Source of the DNA: Armigeres subalbatus | Taxonomy: Eukaryota > Arthropoda > Insecta > Diptera > Culicidae | NCBI RefSeq assembly: GCF_024139115.2 | Contig: NC_085141.1 | Span: 40,368,120 to 40,432,119, forward strand | Reading direction: 5' to 3' | DNA: 64,000 nt | In this document: positions 1-10,708 of the stretch, one piece after another | Numbering within the stretch: the stretch's first letter is position 1 | Layout of the letters: the number at the start of each line of letters is the position of its first letter | Position numbers and translations under genes: made by a program | Notes under the pieces: model-generated | What the model saw: the letters and a program-made list of their open reading frames with translations, nothing else | The model's database searches: none | Told to the model about the DNA's origin: nothing

Positions 1-295
1 GCGATTTCCGATGAAAACAAATCCTATCCTTTTTGTGTGCGTGCAAGAGAAAGATGATTAAACGCCAGTAAGACTAGTTGTGTAGAATAAGTAGAAATCT
101 AGCATGATTTTTGGATTTGGAGTCATTTGGCCGAATGCCGTTTTGCCTTATGCCATTTGGCCGAATAGTTAAAATATGTTTCCTTATTAAGTGTAAAGTG
201 AGAAGTGAGATGTTTAAAATGGTTAGTGAGTAGCGACAAGTAGAAGTAAAAAGTGAGAAACGAGAAATTTGAAGTAAGTAGTGAGTAGTAAGAGC

Positions 296-524
296 GGGGT
301 CTTGCGAGCAAAGGCGCAGGATTGCCAATCCGGAGATGGCGAGTTCGTTTCTCGGTCCGGTCTAGTATGTTTTCGGATTGGAGTCTTGTACTTGCCACTC
401 ATGATAGATACTCATGCAATGGGGGGCATAGAAAAGCGTCCAATTAAAAACTGAGAATACTAAGTTGAAAAGCAGTCCAACTTCAAGTAGAAATGTAGAG
501 CCATAGAAGAAAAAGAAGAAGAAG
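296..524 (+). mobile_element. tRNA-derived SINE, Feilai-like, diverged
   Basis: The start GGGGTCTTGCGAGC, a B-box-like GAGTTCGTTTCTCGG followed by TCCGGTCTAG, and the tail words CTAAGTTGAAAAGCAGTCC followed by GAAGAAGAAG match the plan of the copy at 25190-25467. These are features of the mosquito Feilai SINE family as I remember it. The copy sits inside the foldback element, so it inserted later. Confidence 0.65.
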
Positions 525-654
525 TGAGTAGTAAGAAGTAATAGAAGTGTGTAGTGGGAAGTTAGAAGTGAGAAATAACATGTGAAAAATTTTAACTGAG
601 TTATGAGAAGTTATTTGTGAGTAGCGAGATAGTAGGATAAACGAAGCGTGAGAT

Positions 655-1290
655 GAGAATGAAGAATAAACAAAGAAGGAAGAAGAAAGAAAGAAAAAGG
701 AAGAAGGGAGAAAGAAGAAAAAAAGAAAGGAGTTGGAAAAAAGAAGAAATAAGAAAAAAGGAAGGAGGAATAAGGAACAAGAAGGAATAGAGGAGAAGGA
801 AGAATGAAGAAAAGGAGATGGAAGAAGGAAAAAGGAAAAAGAAGAAGGATAAAGGAAGAATAAAGAAGGAAGAAGGAAGAAAGAATAAGGAAAAAGGACG
901 AAGGACAAAGGAAGAAAGAAGAAGCAGGAAGAATGAAGAAGCAAGGAAAAAAAAGGAGAAGGAAGAAGCAAGAGTGAAGAACGAAGGAAGAAATAATAAG
1001 GAAAAAGGACCAATTAAGAAGGAAGAAGGAAGAAGCAAGAAGGAAAAAAAGGAAGAATGTAAAAGGGAAGAAGGGAGAAGGAAGAAGGAAGAAAAAAAAA
1101 AGGTAGAAGAAAGAAGGAAAAAAGGACAGAAGTAAGAAGGAAGCAGGAATAAGAGAGAAGGAAGAAGGAAGAAGGAAAAAAGGTAAAAGGAAGAAGGAAA
1201 AGAAGGATAGAAGTAAGAAGGAAACAGGAAGAAGGAAGAAGTAAGAAGGGATAATGAAGAAGGAAATGGAAGAAGAAGAAGGAAGAAAGA
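655..1290 (+). repeat. Polypurine tract, GAAGGAAGAA-type
   Basis: Over 600 bases of almost pure A and G on the plus strand, with imperfect GAAGAAGGAAAAAG words and few pyrimidines. Open frames of 105 to 231 codons here are only Lys/Glu/Arg or Phe/Ser/Leu repeats and are not genes. Such a long homopurine run could form triplex DNA. A related polypyrimidine run lies in the second foldback copy near 43380-43570. Confidence 0.9.
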
Positions 1291-1525
1291 AGTTCTCAGT
1301 TCTCAATTCTTATTCTTGAAAACACTTATCACTTCTCATTTCTCACTTACCATTTCACACGTCACTCGCTACCCGTAATCTGCGGTAACAATTTTTAACT
1401 ATTCGTCCAAACGATCAGTTCAGCCAAACGGCATTCGGCCAAATGGTCTGACACCGATTTTTGAAAACTTCGTATGTCTAAATGAAACACGGTGTCTCTA
1501 TGGGGAGATATTATTTTTCAAAAAT

Positions 1526-1789
1526 CAGTATCTCTGAAACACCCACCACGCGAAAGCATATGCTCTCCTCTTTCATATAGTGGGTAAACTAAAATGTTCT
1601 ATCGGGGGATCTAGAACAATTTTTATTTTTTTCACTATTTTTGGTACAAACTCAGAATTCTCAAATGATGCCCGATTCAACCCCCTAAAAATGTATGGAA
1701 AAATTACCCCCGATAGAACATTTTGAAAATGCAGCTACGTGAATGAGGAAAACCTATACTTTCATGTAGTGTGTGTTTTAGAGATACTG
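1526..1789. mobile_element. MITE with long terminal inverted repeats
   Basis: CAGTATCTCTGAAACAC at the left end is matched by GTGTTTTAGAGATACTG at the right. The match continues inward through a CGCGAAAGCATATG / CATACTTTCATGTAG-like segment and a second pair around AATGTTCTATCGGGG / CCCCGATAGAACATT. About 264 bp with no coding capacity. No target-site duplication is evident. Confidence 0.7.
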
Positions 1790-1865
1790 TTTTTTTTTTG
1801 ATAATAAGCCTCTTCGGACAAAGCCATCGTGGAAAGACTCTAGGCTAGTTTTGCGTTTGTTGCAA

Positions 1866-2115
1866 TATTTTCACAAAATAATCAATAAAGAGCAATAAAA
1901 GGTAATAAAATTTCCGTAAAAAAATACGAAAAAGCAATAAAATTGATAAAATTTTCTTAGTTGTATTCTTTTTTCATATCTCTTTATGGAAATTTTAATA
2001 TTTATTTATTGGTCTTTATTGATTTTTTCGTGGAAAGTTTTTATTTGTGTGGAAAAAAGAAATTATTTTGTGGAAAACTTTGTAATTGTCTAATGCTAAT
2101 ATTGATTTTGCGGAG
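1866..2115. repeat. AT-rich foldback repeat, short copy
   Basis: AATAATCAATAAAGAGCAAT on the left pairs with ATTGGTCTTTATTGATT on the right. The words TGTGGAAAA and GCTAATATTGATTT are shared with the larger palindrome at 11441-12165 and with 46970-47500. This is a non-coding interspersed family. Confidence 0.6.
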
Positions 2116-2700
2116 GATCGGCAATGCCTTAGTCTTCTGAGCTGCGGAGGACGATGGAGGCCCTTCGTAGCTTAGGGGCCGTACACATATTACGTTAGCA
2201 ATTTTTCCGGTTTTTTTACCCCCCCCCCCCCATGTAAGATTTGTTTTTCATACAAATGAATGAAGTGATTACCCTGCAATACATTTTCAAACTAAATCTT
2301 TCACATGTTGTGCAATTGCACAAATCGAGTCTCAGACATAGTTAATACTGATTTACTTATGGGGCAGTGCACAAATCACGTCTAACAAAATTTTACATTT
2401 TCAACCGCCCTAGTAGACTTTCGTAGACTTTTTCAAAACCCCTCGTCCCCTTAAAGTTGACGTAGACTTTTCCAAAATAAAAAAAAAAGTTATATTTGTT
2501 GTGCACAATGACGCATTACGCGTTTATCACGTGATTTCGTGATGAATTCTCAGTCATTAAAATCTGTTTTAGCATACAAATACAGTGTTGACCCGTTTTG
2601 TCACTCCCCGATTTTGTCTAACCCCGGTTTTATCACGTTTTCGACCCGATTTTGTGTTTCAAAGATTCTGTGGATTCTGAAGGATTTATTGGGTAATTTA
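2116..2700. other. Non-coding segment of interspersed repeat fragments
   Basis: No gene seen. GGGGCCGTACACATATTACG at about 2175 and a run of 13 or 14 C residues at about 2219-2232 resemble the ends of short mosquito repeats, as does the CACAAATCACGTC segment near 2350. The stretch at about 2570-2680 (TACAGTGTTGACCCG and following) has a diverged relative at 16785-16880, so it is repetitive. The family cannot be named from the sequence alone. Confidence 0.4.
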
Positions 2701-4961
2701 AAGAAAGATTTTTTTTTATAAATCAGATTATATTTGTATTTAACTAGACCTGATTTGTTATACTTTGGTGTGCCCGAGATAAATTTAACGTTTTCTGTTG
2801 TGTCAATTTTGAATATTTTAAAAGTCTAGCTCAGTACGTGCGTTGCAGCACTAGAATGCATTTGCTCGAATTGCTTTCTTCACACAGGGCACATCAAAGA
2901 GTTATATTAAATAGTTTCAACTCAATTCCAATATGGGTTTGACATGAGTTACAAGACGTTTCACTACAGCATTCGAACTGCTATTGATACCAAATCATCT
3001 TGCAACGGAGCAGTACCTACTCAACATTCTTGCAGACAGTAATCGAAATCTAAAACATCAAAGAACCAACCTGGCACAAAGATGGAATAGTGGTTCATGA
3101 AGACAACAAATCTCTGTTGAAGTGATTTTGAAAATTCAAGCAAAAAAATAAGTTTACCAGGAATCAAAATTTGTGCTTCGAACGTTGTGATGCTTAGCTT
3201 ACAGATTTTCTTGTGAAGAAAATTGTACGAAATATCTCTCATTTCATAGTGACTGACACTAATTCTCACTAATGTGCACATCGGAGTGTTTCTGACATTC
3301 CTGAATGTTGGCTCAACTTTTTTTTACTACAAACATAATAAATATGAAAGAACATTATTGAAATGAAATCCTTTCAAATGGCCAGTAACCCTATCCCGTA
3401 AAGTGCGGTGAACCTCTCAACATGTGTTCAAAGGGATCCACTCTCGCCAGTTGACGGCCATCGAATTCGGTGTAACACGGGGAACTGACGGCGACGACAG
3501 ACCGTAATACACCGGGCCCTGTGTCCGCTTTGTTCTTGCCGCGCACACCACCCGTGCGGTGTGCGGCGAGAGGACATGAATAAATATCAGCGAATAATGC
3601 CTTTGATTGATTGATTGGCCCTCTGTTCAAGCTGTTTTTCCCGCATGTACAGAATATAGGTACACGTCCTCGCACAACATAACTCGCTCCACCAAACAAA
3701 GGCTTCATCATCATCGTGTTGCTTCATTGCTTCATTGAAGCTCTGCCACTCCACAACTGTTGGTAAGAGCGGGCGGCGCGGCGGCGTGACTGCCTCCCAT
3801 TTTCCCACCACCTATCGCTGCCATCGGTTTCCCCCTACTTCCCCAATATCGGTGGTATGTATGTCGGTACTTCTCTAGTACTGTTCTATTCACCATGTTT
3901 AGTAGCCTCCATCCCACCCCAGTTCCTCCGTACTTGCTGGTCGTCATTCACCTGATGCGTCGCGCGCGCTCACTTCACTTGCGAAGCCATCCATCGCTTC
4001 GTCACATCGCGTCGTCGTCGTCGTCGTCTACCACGATGACGATGACTGGGCAGGGGGTATCAAACCAAACCGATGCGATGATGACATATAGGACTATGTG
4101 CGTTCTCATCATTGGATTCTGATGTATTTATTTGTGGCATTTGTTTACATCGCACCGTATGTTGTTTATGGGGCGTATAGTCGTAATCTCGTGATTTTCC
4201 TTACTGCGCTCGGGTGATCGTCGCGTGGGAACGCAACAGCTCGATCGGTTTGGAATTTCGTGTGCACTCGTTGTGTTGGATTAGATGTTTAGTTCTATGC
4301 TGCTAATAAGAATATTAGTATCAGAGTCTAAAAAGCAAAAACCATTTCTGCGAATAAAGTATCAATATGTATCAAGTATTTTAACAGACCACTTGCCGCG
4401 AATTCTCGAAAACACGTCCACTTCGGTCAGTGGTATGATTCTCGATGTATGTAGCGGAAAGGAATGTTTATTTAAAACCTACACGTCTTGGCGGCCAGAA
4501 TGAGATTCATTCAGAAACACCTGTCCTCAAACAGCAATAATGCACAGTCAACGTACCAAGTTGGCCCGCGAATAAGTGTCACATCCGTCAGACATATCAA
4601 TCTCATTCCTGTGTTGAATGCTAAGCGCTGGGTATGCTGGTAGCTGCCCTGTTTCAGTCGTATCCTTTCCAACCACTATGTCGACAACGGACATTGCTGT
4701 TTGCCCAAGGCAAAAAAAAATGCATGTTTTTTTTTTGTTTTGTAAATCTCGAAACACGATACCCTCCCGACGAAAGTAAAATAATTATATTGTGGTCGAT
4801 TAGAAATTTAACAGAAGGAATCCGTGAACAGCGGCTCTCATTAACTTATTGTTCACATTTGCTACTTAGGCCCTAATGAAACGGTAATGTCGCGTTGCCA
4901 ATGAATCGCCTGCTTTGAGCGTGCTTACAGCGGCACACTAGGAGTTAACTTTCTGAAATCA
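2701..4961. other. Unassigned DNA with a GC-richer block
   Basis: No convincing gene. From about 3400 to 4270 the composition is richer in GC than its surroundings and looks single-copy, with a short (GTC)n run near 4012-4029. Open frames on both strands are short and lack recognisable domains. The block could hold a regulatory region or an untranslated exon of a neighbouring host gene, but nothing in the sequence proves this. Confidence 0.35.
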
Positions 4962-5129
4962 GTATGGCGAAAGGCATCTAAGGTTCGATTTCTCAAAATT
5001 AAGCACCTTCATCGAAAAAATATTTGGTAGGCGTAGTAGCGGACACCTTCCTACATAACCGGTACCAAATAGTATTTCATAAAAAAATCCTATTTTTGAG
5101 AAAACCGGCGTTAGATGTCTTTCGCCATA
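4962..5129. mobile_element. Hairpin MITE, about 168 bp
   Basis: GTATGGCGAAAGGCATCTAA at the left is matched inverted by TTAGATGTCTTTCGCCATAC at the right. A second pair (TCTCAAAATTA / TATTTTTGAGA) lies inside. The flanks share a GTTAACTTTC word (near 4943 and 5143), which may be chance because it contains a palindrome. Confidence 0.7.
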
Positions 5130-6059
5130 CAAATTTCTTGCGGTTAACTTTCGCTGGCTATTTGCGCATATACGATAGCGCCTGGAAGTGGAAGCGGCGA
5201 ATAGCAAAACAGCCACTGCCAATAATTCATTGTAACGAATGGCATGTAGTCGCTTGGTGCTGGCCCCGGGCCAGCCAATTTCGTTTCATTGATACAACAC
5301 CGCTATGTTGCCGATTAACGCATATTTGTCTCATGCTACTTTTTTTTATACAAAAAGTCAATAAACAAGGTAGTCGCGATGCTACCTTTTATCGCTGGCT
5401 ACAATTCACCTTTTCTGAAGAGAGCTTATGTGGGACACTAATGCGTAGAACAACAAAAGAGCAGCGGTAATTGTAAAAAAACACTTCATTTGTCAATGTC
5501 TTTTGGTAACTTTTTTTGGCATTTTCTCCCACACGCCCGTAGCTAATGCGTTCGAGCTGCTGGTGTGGATGCGAACGCGAACTACACTGGCGGCGGCGGT
5601 GCGATGTCAATCCGTCAACAAGCTGGTGCAGTTGGTTTATTTGGCACTGTTGGTCTTTCTACCGAATAGCGTTTGAAGAAGTTGTATTGATTGTCAATTA
5701 CTAGGAATTTCATTCAAAGTCAGCGTTTTCGCGAATAGAGAGATGCTAGAGCTGAAATTTGAATGAGGTGAGTAGAACTATAAAACACCCTACTGAACTG
5801 GAAAAAAAGGATATTGTTAGAACCGCATCGCTCCATTGGCCTTGCAGTTGAGCTGATCTGTGCGTTGTGCCGTTACTGTGGGCGGTGTGCAGAAAAGAAT
5901 AGGGGAAAGGTCGAGGGGGGCTTGGGGCAATATGCCCTAGCTACGCAAAGAATGCTTTATTGTCGTAGCTGTAACGATTTTCACATAACCTTTCCAAAAA
6001 CTAAATTTGGTCACAAATTAGTTACAATAACCTATGTGTAATATGTGTGCTGCTAGGGG
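5130..6059. other. Unassigned DNA upstream of the Jockey insertion site
   Basis: No gene recognised. The longest open frame (about 148 codons on the plus strand, from 5024) starts inside the MITE and has no family resemblance I can name. GC is moderate around 5520-5640 and 5830-5960. Confidence 0.35.
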
Positions 6060-6073
6060 GACAGTGCGTGGAG
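6060..6073. repeat. Target-site duplication, 3' side of Jockey element
   Basis: GACAGTGCGTGGAG here is identical to 10187-10200. The two copies bracket the minus-strand retrotransposon exactly, as expected after target-primed reverse transcription. Confidence 0.9.
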
Positions 6074-6394
6074 TAGTAGTAGTAGTAGTAGTAAAATTCT
6101 TCTTTATTTAATCATTTTCTGTTCTACAATTATTATTTTTCTACATGTACAGTGCTCGGCCGGCTTGGCCCTCCAACTTCAATTTTAAATTTTTATGTTT
6201 ACATTGTTATTTAAGTGTTAATATGATCTATCATGACGGCCTTTAGGAGGCGCTGGTGTGTTTTTAAAATTTGATAACCTAACTACTATGTACACTAATA
6301 TTTACAATAAAAATTTGATAACCTAGATTGGAACTAGCGCCCTAATTGGAGCCTGATCCGAATGCAAGCAACGGACCCTAAACTTTTCTTTAAA

Positions 6395-8881
6395 CTAACC
6401 AAGGCGTTCATGTAAGGTTTTTATTCCGGCCAGCCAGTGGACCTCGGATGTTCTTGTCCTGGGAGGGTGTTGAGGATCATCCTCAGGAATTTGTTTTGGA
6501 CCCGTTGAAGTTTGAGGTGGTGGGTTTTAGCGCAGCTCTCCCAGACCGGCATGCCATATTCGATCACAGGGAGGATGATTTGCTTGTAGACAGCAAGCTT
6601 ATTTTTCAGGGACAATGACGACCGGCGGTTGATCAAAGGGTACAGTAGTTTCAACAAGACGTTACACTTTGTCACCGTTTTGTCAACCTGTTGCCTGAAA
6701 ATAAGCTTGCTGTCGAGGGTCAAGCCAAGGTAGCCGGCCTCATTGGCCCATTCCACAGTCGTGCCATTGAGGATGATTGTACAGTCCCCAGGCGGAACAA
6801 GTTTAGGGGATTTGGAGTGGGGGAAAATGATGACCTGGGTCTTCGCCGCGTTGATACAGATCTTTCAGCTGGTGAGGTACTCTGTCAGGGCATCCAGGCC
6901 TCGTTGGAGTTTTGCCACTAGCGCTCTGATCACTCTACCGTTGTAGACGATGGATGTGTCATCTGTGAACAGAGACAGAATGCCACCTTCTGGAGGTTCT
7001 GGCATGTCGGAGGTGAACAGATTGAAAAGCAGGGGCCCGAGGATACTGCCCTGGGGAACGCCTGCGACGATGTTGTGCGCATTGGAACTCGCTTCGCTGA
7101 TTGAGACCCGGAATGTCCTTGCCGACAGGTAATTGTTGATGATTTTCACCAGGTAGCTGGGAAGATTGTAGCGTTGTAGTTTGTACACCAGGCCATCATG
7201 CCATACATTGTCAAATGCCTTCTCGACATCGAGTAAGGCCATGGCGGATGTTTTCGAGACAAACTTGTTCCGTCTGAGGACGTTGGTAACTCGGGTCAGT
7301 TGGTGTACAGTTGACTGACCGCGTCGGAAACCAAACTGTTCCTCGAGCAAGATGTTGAGATTTTCGGCAGACTCAAGTAACCGATGATGAATAGCTTGGA
7401 TAACCCTGAGAGAAGGCTGATGGGTCGATAACTTTTGGGGGAGGAAGGATCCTTCCCAGGCTTCCGGATGGGGATGACTTTCGCTGACTTCCAGGACGAT
7501 GGGAAGTAGCTAAGCCGGAGACACTGATTAAAGATCAGCGAGAGGTGCTCAAAGAACGGAGCACTCATGTGTTTGAGCTCCAGATTCAGGATGCTGTCGA
7601 AGCCTGGGGCCTTCATGTTCTTCGACGATTTGATATAGGCCGTCAATTCGTCAGCTGAGATCTCCAACTCCTCCGAGAAGTTGTTGGGAATCAAATGGAT
7701 GTTGTTAGCATGCTCGTTGACGGCTGCTTCGTGTGGACTGACGATGTTCTGCCCAAGATTGTGTGAGCTGACGAAGTGACGACCTATTTCAGCGACCTTC
7801 TCTGCAGGAGTTATCAAGCGATCCTTAGAGCCATTATTGTCTAGTGGGATCAAAGGTGGAATGGGCCGAGGCTTGGATTTTAGAGTTTTGGTCATTTTCC
7901 AGAACGGCTTAGCATAATCTGGGAGAGTGCGGATCTTATTCGAGAAGTCGTTATTTTTGAGGTCCACCATTCTGGCCTTGATGGCCTTGTGAGTGTATCA
8001 ATGTTTAAGGAGTTGCTTACCTGTCGAGCCGTCGGTACGTGTTGCTCTCGGGCCGCCGTGATCGCCTCCTCGATAGCGCACAGCTGGCGGTCGATACTTT
8101 CCGGCGTCTCCGGACGCACCTCGTAGTCGACGGTGTTATCGACGCACTGCTGGAAACGCTGCCAGTTCACTCGGTGGTAGTTCCGCCGTAACTGCTGGTG
8201 CCGATTGACCGAGGAGCCCAGTTCCGCCACCACCGGATAGTGATCCGAACTGAGCTCCTGGTATACAACCGGCTGCGAGACGTGGTCACTCAGGTTTGTT
8301 ACGTAGAGGTCGAGCGTTGCGTGGGCACCGGACCGACTCAGCCGAGTGGGGGAATCCGGGCTCAGGATCGTGTAGTGGCCTTCCTCCATGTCGTTGCTCC
8401 AGATGGTGCCGTTTCGATTGCCGCGACTGTTGTCCCAGGCTTGATGGTTGGCATTCAAGTCGCCGGCAATGATATACTGGCCTTGCCTCCGCGTCAGCTT
8501 GACGATGTCCCTCCGAAGGGCAGCAGATGATCCATCGCCGGCTTTGGCTTGCGTTGGACAGTACGCCGCGATGAGCGCGATTGTGCCGACCGAAGTGGTG
8601 ATTTCGACACCGATGGCCTCGATGACACTGAGCTGGAAGCTTGGAAGCAGACGACAGTTGATGTTGTAGCCAAGAGCGATGGCCACACCACCTCCCCTGG
8701 TCGGCCGGTCGAGTCGCACGATGCGGAGGTCCGGGATGTTGATGTTCACCTCCGGTTTTAGGTGCGTTTCGGTGATGAACGCCACGTCTATTCCCTTCTC
8801 CTCAAGGAAATCCTTCAGCTCGATTGTTTTGCTCTTTAGCGAGCAAGCGTTCCAGTTGACCAGGCCCACCCTAGCAGCCAT
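6395..8881 (-). pseudogene. Jockey ORF2: endonuclease and reverse transcriptase, broken
   Basis: ORF2 would nick the target DNA and copy the element RNA there. The ATG at 8881 (MAARVGLVNWNACS) overlaps the end of ORF1 by 11 bases in another frame; an ATG at 8902 is also possible. The endonuclease is complete: NWNACSLKSK, ITETHLKP, AGDLNANHQAWD, LDLYVTN and SSDHYPV carry the usual catalytic residues. The reverse transcriptase shows SYRPISLLSGLSKLF, FGFRRGQSTVHQL, LLDVEKAFDNVWHDGL, GVPQGSILGPLLF, LFTDDTSI (more often FADD) and GYLGLTLDSK. Breaks: a frameshift near 7975-8005, another near 7395, an in-frame TGA at 6865-6867 where Trp is expected, and a frameshift near 6465, after which the frame TSEVHWLAGI runs to a stop at 6395. 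The total of about 829 codons and the very short endonuclease-RT linker suggest that part of the linker is deleted. Confidence 0.9.
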
Positions 8882-10055
8882 TTTCAATGATGAACATGCC
8901 AAGTGTGAAGACCTGGTCGAATCGGGTTTTGCAGCCGCGCAGTCGAGTGGCGAGCTGCGCGAAGATCGGCATCAGTTGCTCCGGAGTGTACAGCGGGGCA
9001 GATTCTTCCGGTGGGACGGCTTCGTTCTCCGACTGCCGACGGAACCCAGGAGGAGGAAGCGGGGACCATTCGCTGGTGGATGGTGCCGACGATGCTGGAG
9101 CTTGGACCGATGCAGCTGCCGCTGCCAGTCGCTTGTGCGGCTGTAGCGGTGGGAGTATTGGAATCACACGACGGGGAGCCGGGATAGCTGGAAAGTTCAC
9201 CTCGTTGATTACAGGAACACGGTTCTTCTTCGGAATGGTCCTGGTGGAAGCCTTCTTCCGGATTTCCAGGAACTCGGCTCGCTTTGGGCAGCCCTTTGTG
9301 GTGGCCCGATGTTTGTCGCCACAGTTGGCGCACTTGGGATCGGCCACCTCCATTTTGTCGCACTCGTCAGTCGGATGGGGTTCGCCACACTTGTTGCAGC
9401 GTTGCACTGGCCGATATCGCTCCCAGTCAACGACGGTGTAATTTATAACGCCAACCAGCTTCAGGTCCTTCCAGGTAGTGGAGCCGTGCTCCAGATGGAT
9501 CAGGTAAAGCTGGTCGCGATATTTCCTCGTCTTGTCGTGACGAGCGATCTTGTGGACGGCTACTGGCCTGAGTCCGCAACTTTCAAGCTCTGCTTGGAGC
9601 TCTTCCTCCTTCATGTCGTGAAGTCCTCGCAGCAAAGCCTTGAGTGGCTTCGTGCCGGGGTGGTCATGAGTGTAGTACTCATACTTGTGGACCTCGAGGA
9701 ACTTCACGACGGATTGATGATGGTCCCTGTTGGCCGGCATCACTTTCACGCCCTCGCTGCAGAGCCGAAAAGTACATTTCAGCCCCTTAGCGATCAGCTG
9801 GCGAATTTTTGGGCGTAAATCCGGCGGATCGCCCTTCACAAACACGGGCGGGCACTTCTCCTTCCGCTCCGGTTGCACCTGCGGCAGCTGCGATTGCTGC
9901 TTCTTCCTCTTTTTCGGCGGATTGCCGGCGTCATCAAGCGGCAACGGCGAGAACACGTTGCTCTGCAAAAGCTGCTTGGAGGGGTTACCCGCGCCTCCAA
10001 GAGCAGTGCGCTTAGGCACTTTTCCAGCGACCGAATCGGCCACCGAGTCTCCCAT
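8871..10055 (-). CDS. Jockey ORF1: nucleic-acid-binding gag-like protein
   Basis: A 394-residue protein starting MGDSVADSVAGK. The frame is open to an ATG at 10247, but that lies outside the element and upstream of its promoter, so the ATG at 10055 is preferred. A basic, Pro-rich N-terminus (KKRKKQQSQ near residue 50) is followed by a conserved core at about 95-205, similar to the PRE/C2HC region of Jockey-type ORF1 proteins. Two zinc knuckles follow: CNKCGEPHPTDEC (220-232) and CANCGDKHRATTKGC (242-256). The C-terminal third is rich in Pro, Ala and Ser. In this clade the protein binds element RNA and forms the ribonucleoprotein. No stop or frameshift is seen. ORF2 follows with an 11-base overlap, suggesting coupled translation. 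Its intactness next to a broken ORF2 is notable. Confidence 0.88.
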   Translation of the reverse strand: MGDSVADSVAGKVPKRTALGGAGNPSKQLLQSNVFSPLPLDDAGNPPKKRKKQQSQLPQVQPERKEKCPPVFVKGDPPDLRPKIRQLIAKGLKCTFRLCSEGVKVMPANRDHHQSVVKFLEVHKYEYYTHDHPGTKPLKALLRGLHDMKEEELQAELESCGLRPVAVHKIARHDKTRKYRDQLYLIHLEHGSTTWKDLKLVGVINYTVVDWERYRPVQRCNKCGEPHPTDECDKMEVADPKCANCGDKHRATTKGCPKRAEFLEIRKKASTRTIPKKNRVPVINEVNFPAIPAPRRVIPILPPLQPHKRLAAAAASVQAPASSAPSTSEWSPLPPPGFRRQSENEAVPPEESAPLYTPEQLMPIFAQLATRLRGCKTRFDQVFTLGMFIIENGC

Positions 10056-10152
10056 AACGGGTCCGGGAGAAAATAACGCCAACGCGACAAGCGAAAACGT
10101 AAACAGCGAAAGAACGAGAAAAAACACTTCGAAAAAATGCGCGAGCGAAAAA

Positions 10153-10188
10153 CACGTCCGTACGTGTTGCTGTCTCGAACTGGAATGA
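10153..10188 (-). promoter_or_regulatory. Internal core promoter (Inr + DPE) of the Jockey element
   Basis: If the first base inside the target-site duplication (10186, A on the minus strand) is +1, the start reads TCATTC, matching the arthropod initiator TCAKTY; its first two bases come from the flank. GGACGTG then lies at +28 to +34 (10159-10153), the usual place of the downstream promoter element in Jockey-like LINEs. This would let RNA polymerase II start at the first base of the element. It is inferred from sequence and spacing only. Confidence 0.75.
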
Positions 10189-10200
10189 CAGTGCGTGGAG
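10187..10200. repeat. Target-site duplication, 5' side of Jockey element
   Basis: GACAGTGCGTGGAG is identical to 6060-6073. It marks the 5' end of the element precisely and shows that the copy is not 5'-truncated. Confidence 0.9.
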
Positions 10201-10512
10201 ACGCGTAGAACATTGTAGGTTAGTAGTAGGGCTTTTTTCCTCGCCAAAATGTTAGATGTTTCATCAAAGCGTGGAAAATTTCCGTTTTTCCTAGCTTCCT
10301 TTCGATTATTTTTACACTTTTTTCGCTTAACCTACATAATTTTAAGTCTAGATTTGTTACGAACATCTCAAACACGGAGGGGAGGTTTGTGGCATTTTCC
10401 CCTACGTGCAGTTGTTGATGTCCAAATTCTTGTATTGCTCAACGGAGGGCGCTCCAAGCTTTATCAGTAAAAAAAATAGCCAGTGCTGTCAGTTGCTTGA
10501 ATTACAATTCTC
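10201..10512. other. Short unassigned spacer
   Basis: No gene or RNA seen between the Jockey element and the next MITE. Confidence 0.4.
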
Positions 10513-10708
10513 AATAGAGGTAATAAACTATAGAGGACGATTGTCGCTGCGGTTCCCTTTGTTATCGTCCCCAAACATGTTGGGTACCTATCTGTCAAAA
10601 CGTACTGATTTTTCCTTCGTTGACATTTAGTGCCCTATCCTCGCCAGCAAAAGATGTTTCGCCAGAGACGACAGCGATAATGTTCCTCTATAGTTTAATA
10701 CCTCTATT
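10513..10708. mobile_element. MITE with 8-bp target-site duplication
   Basis: This 196-bp element has matching ends: AATAGAGGTAATAAACTATA at the left and TATAGTTTAATACCTCTATT at the right, with the similarity continuing through GAGGA / TTCCTC. It is flanked by CAATTCTC at 10505-10512 and 10709-10716. An 8-bp duplication is typical of hAT and P superfamily elements. No coding capacity, so it depended on a transposase made elsewhere. Confidence 0.88.

Larger units (their letters stand above)
121..1452. mobile_element. Foldback-type element with GGCCGAATG ends, copy 1
   Basis: The left end carries repeated CATTTGGCCGAAT words followed by AGTTAAAA. The right end carries the same words inverted (TTTTAACTATTCG, then CGGCATTCGGCCAAATGG). 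Inside the left arm are AGTGAGAAGTGAG words, and inside the right arm their inverse (CACTTCTCATTTCTCAC). A Feilai-type SINE and a polypurine tract fill the middle. Two other elements here (41902-43857 and 50135-50911) share this layout, which supports one family. No coding capacity is seen. The ends are estimates and no target-site duplication was found. Confidence 0.6.
6074..10186 (-). mobile_element. Jockey-clade non-LTR retrotransposon, full length
   Basis: This 4,113-bp LINE is read on the minus strand. It has a 131-bp 5' leader with an internal promoter, ORF1 with zinc knuckles, ORF2 with an APE-type endonuclease and a reverse transcriptase, a 3' untranslated region of about 320 bp, and a (TAC)n tail that appears on the plus strand as GTAGTAGTAGTAG at 6070-6092. 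A perfect 14-bp target-site duplication surrounds it. Clade assignment rests on the ORF order, the two CCHC motifs, the SYRPISLLSGLSKLF and GVPQGSILGPLLF motifs, and the Jockey-like promoter. ORF2 is broken at several places, so the copy cannot make its own reverse transcriptase. The intact 5' end, ORF1 and duplication suggest a fairly recent insertion. Confidence 0.93.

Noticed and set aside
483..1306. Phe/Ser/Leu-rich membrane-like proteins on the minus strand and a Lys/Glu-rich protein on the plus strand
   Set aside because: They come from the polypurine tract and have no sequence complexity.
8198..10188. Several plus-strand frames of 70-184 codons
   Set aside because: They are antisense shadows of Jockey ORF1 and ORF2.
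8871..10247. ORF1 starting at the upstream ATG (10247)
   Set aside because: That ATG lies outside the target-site duplication, upstream of the element and its promoter. The internal ATG at 10055 is the natural start.
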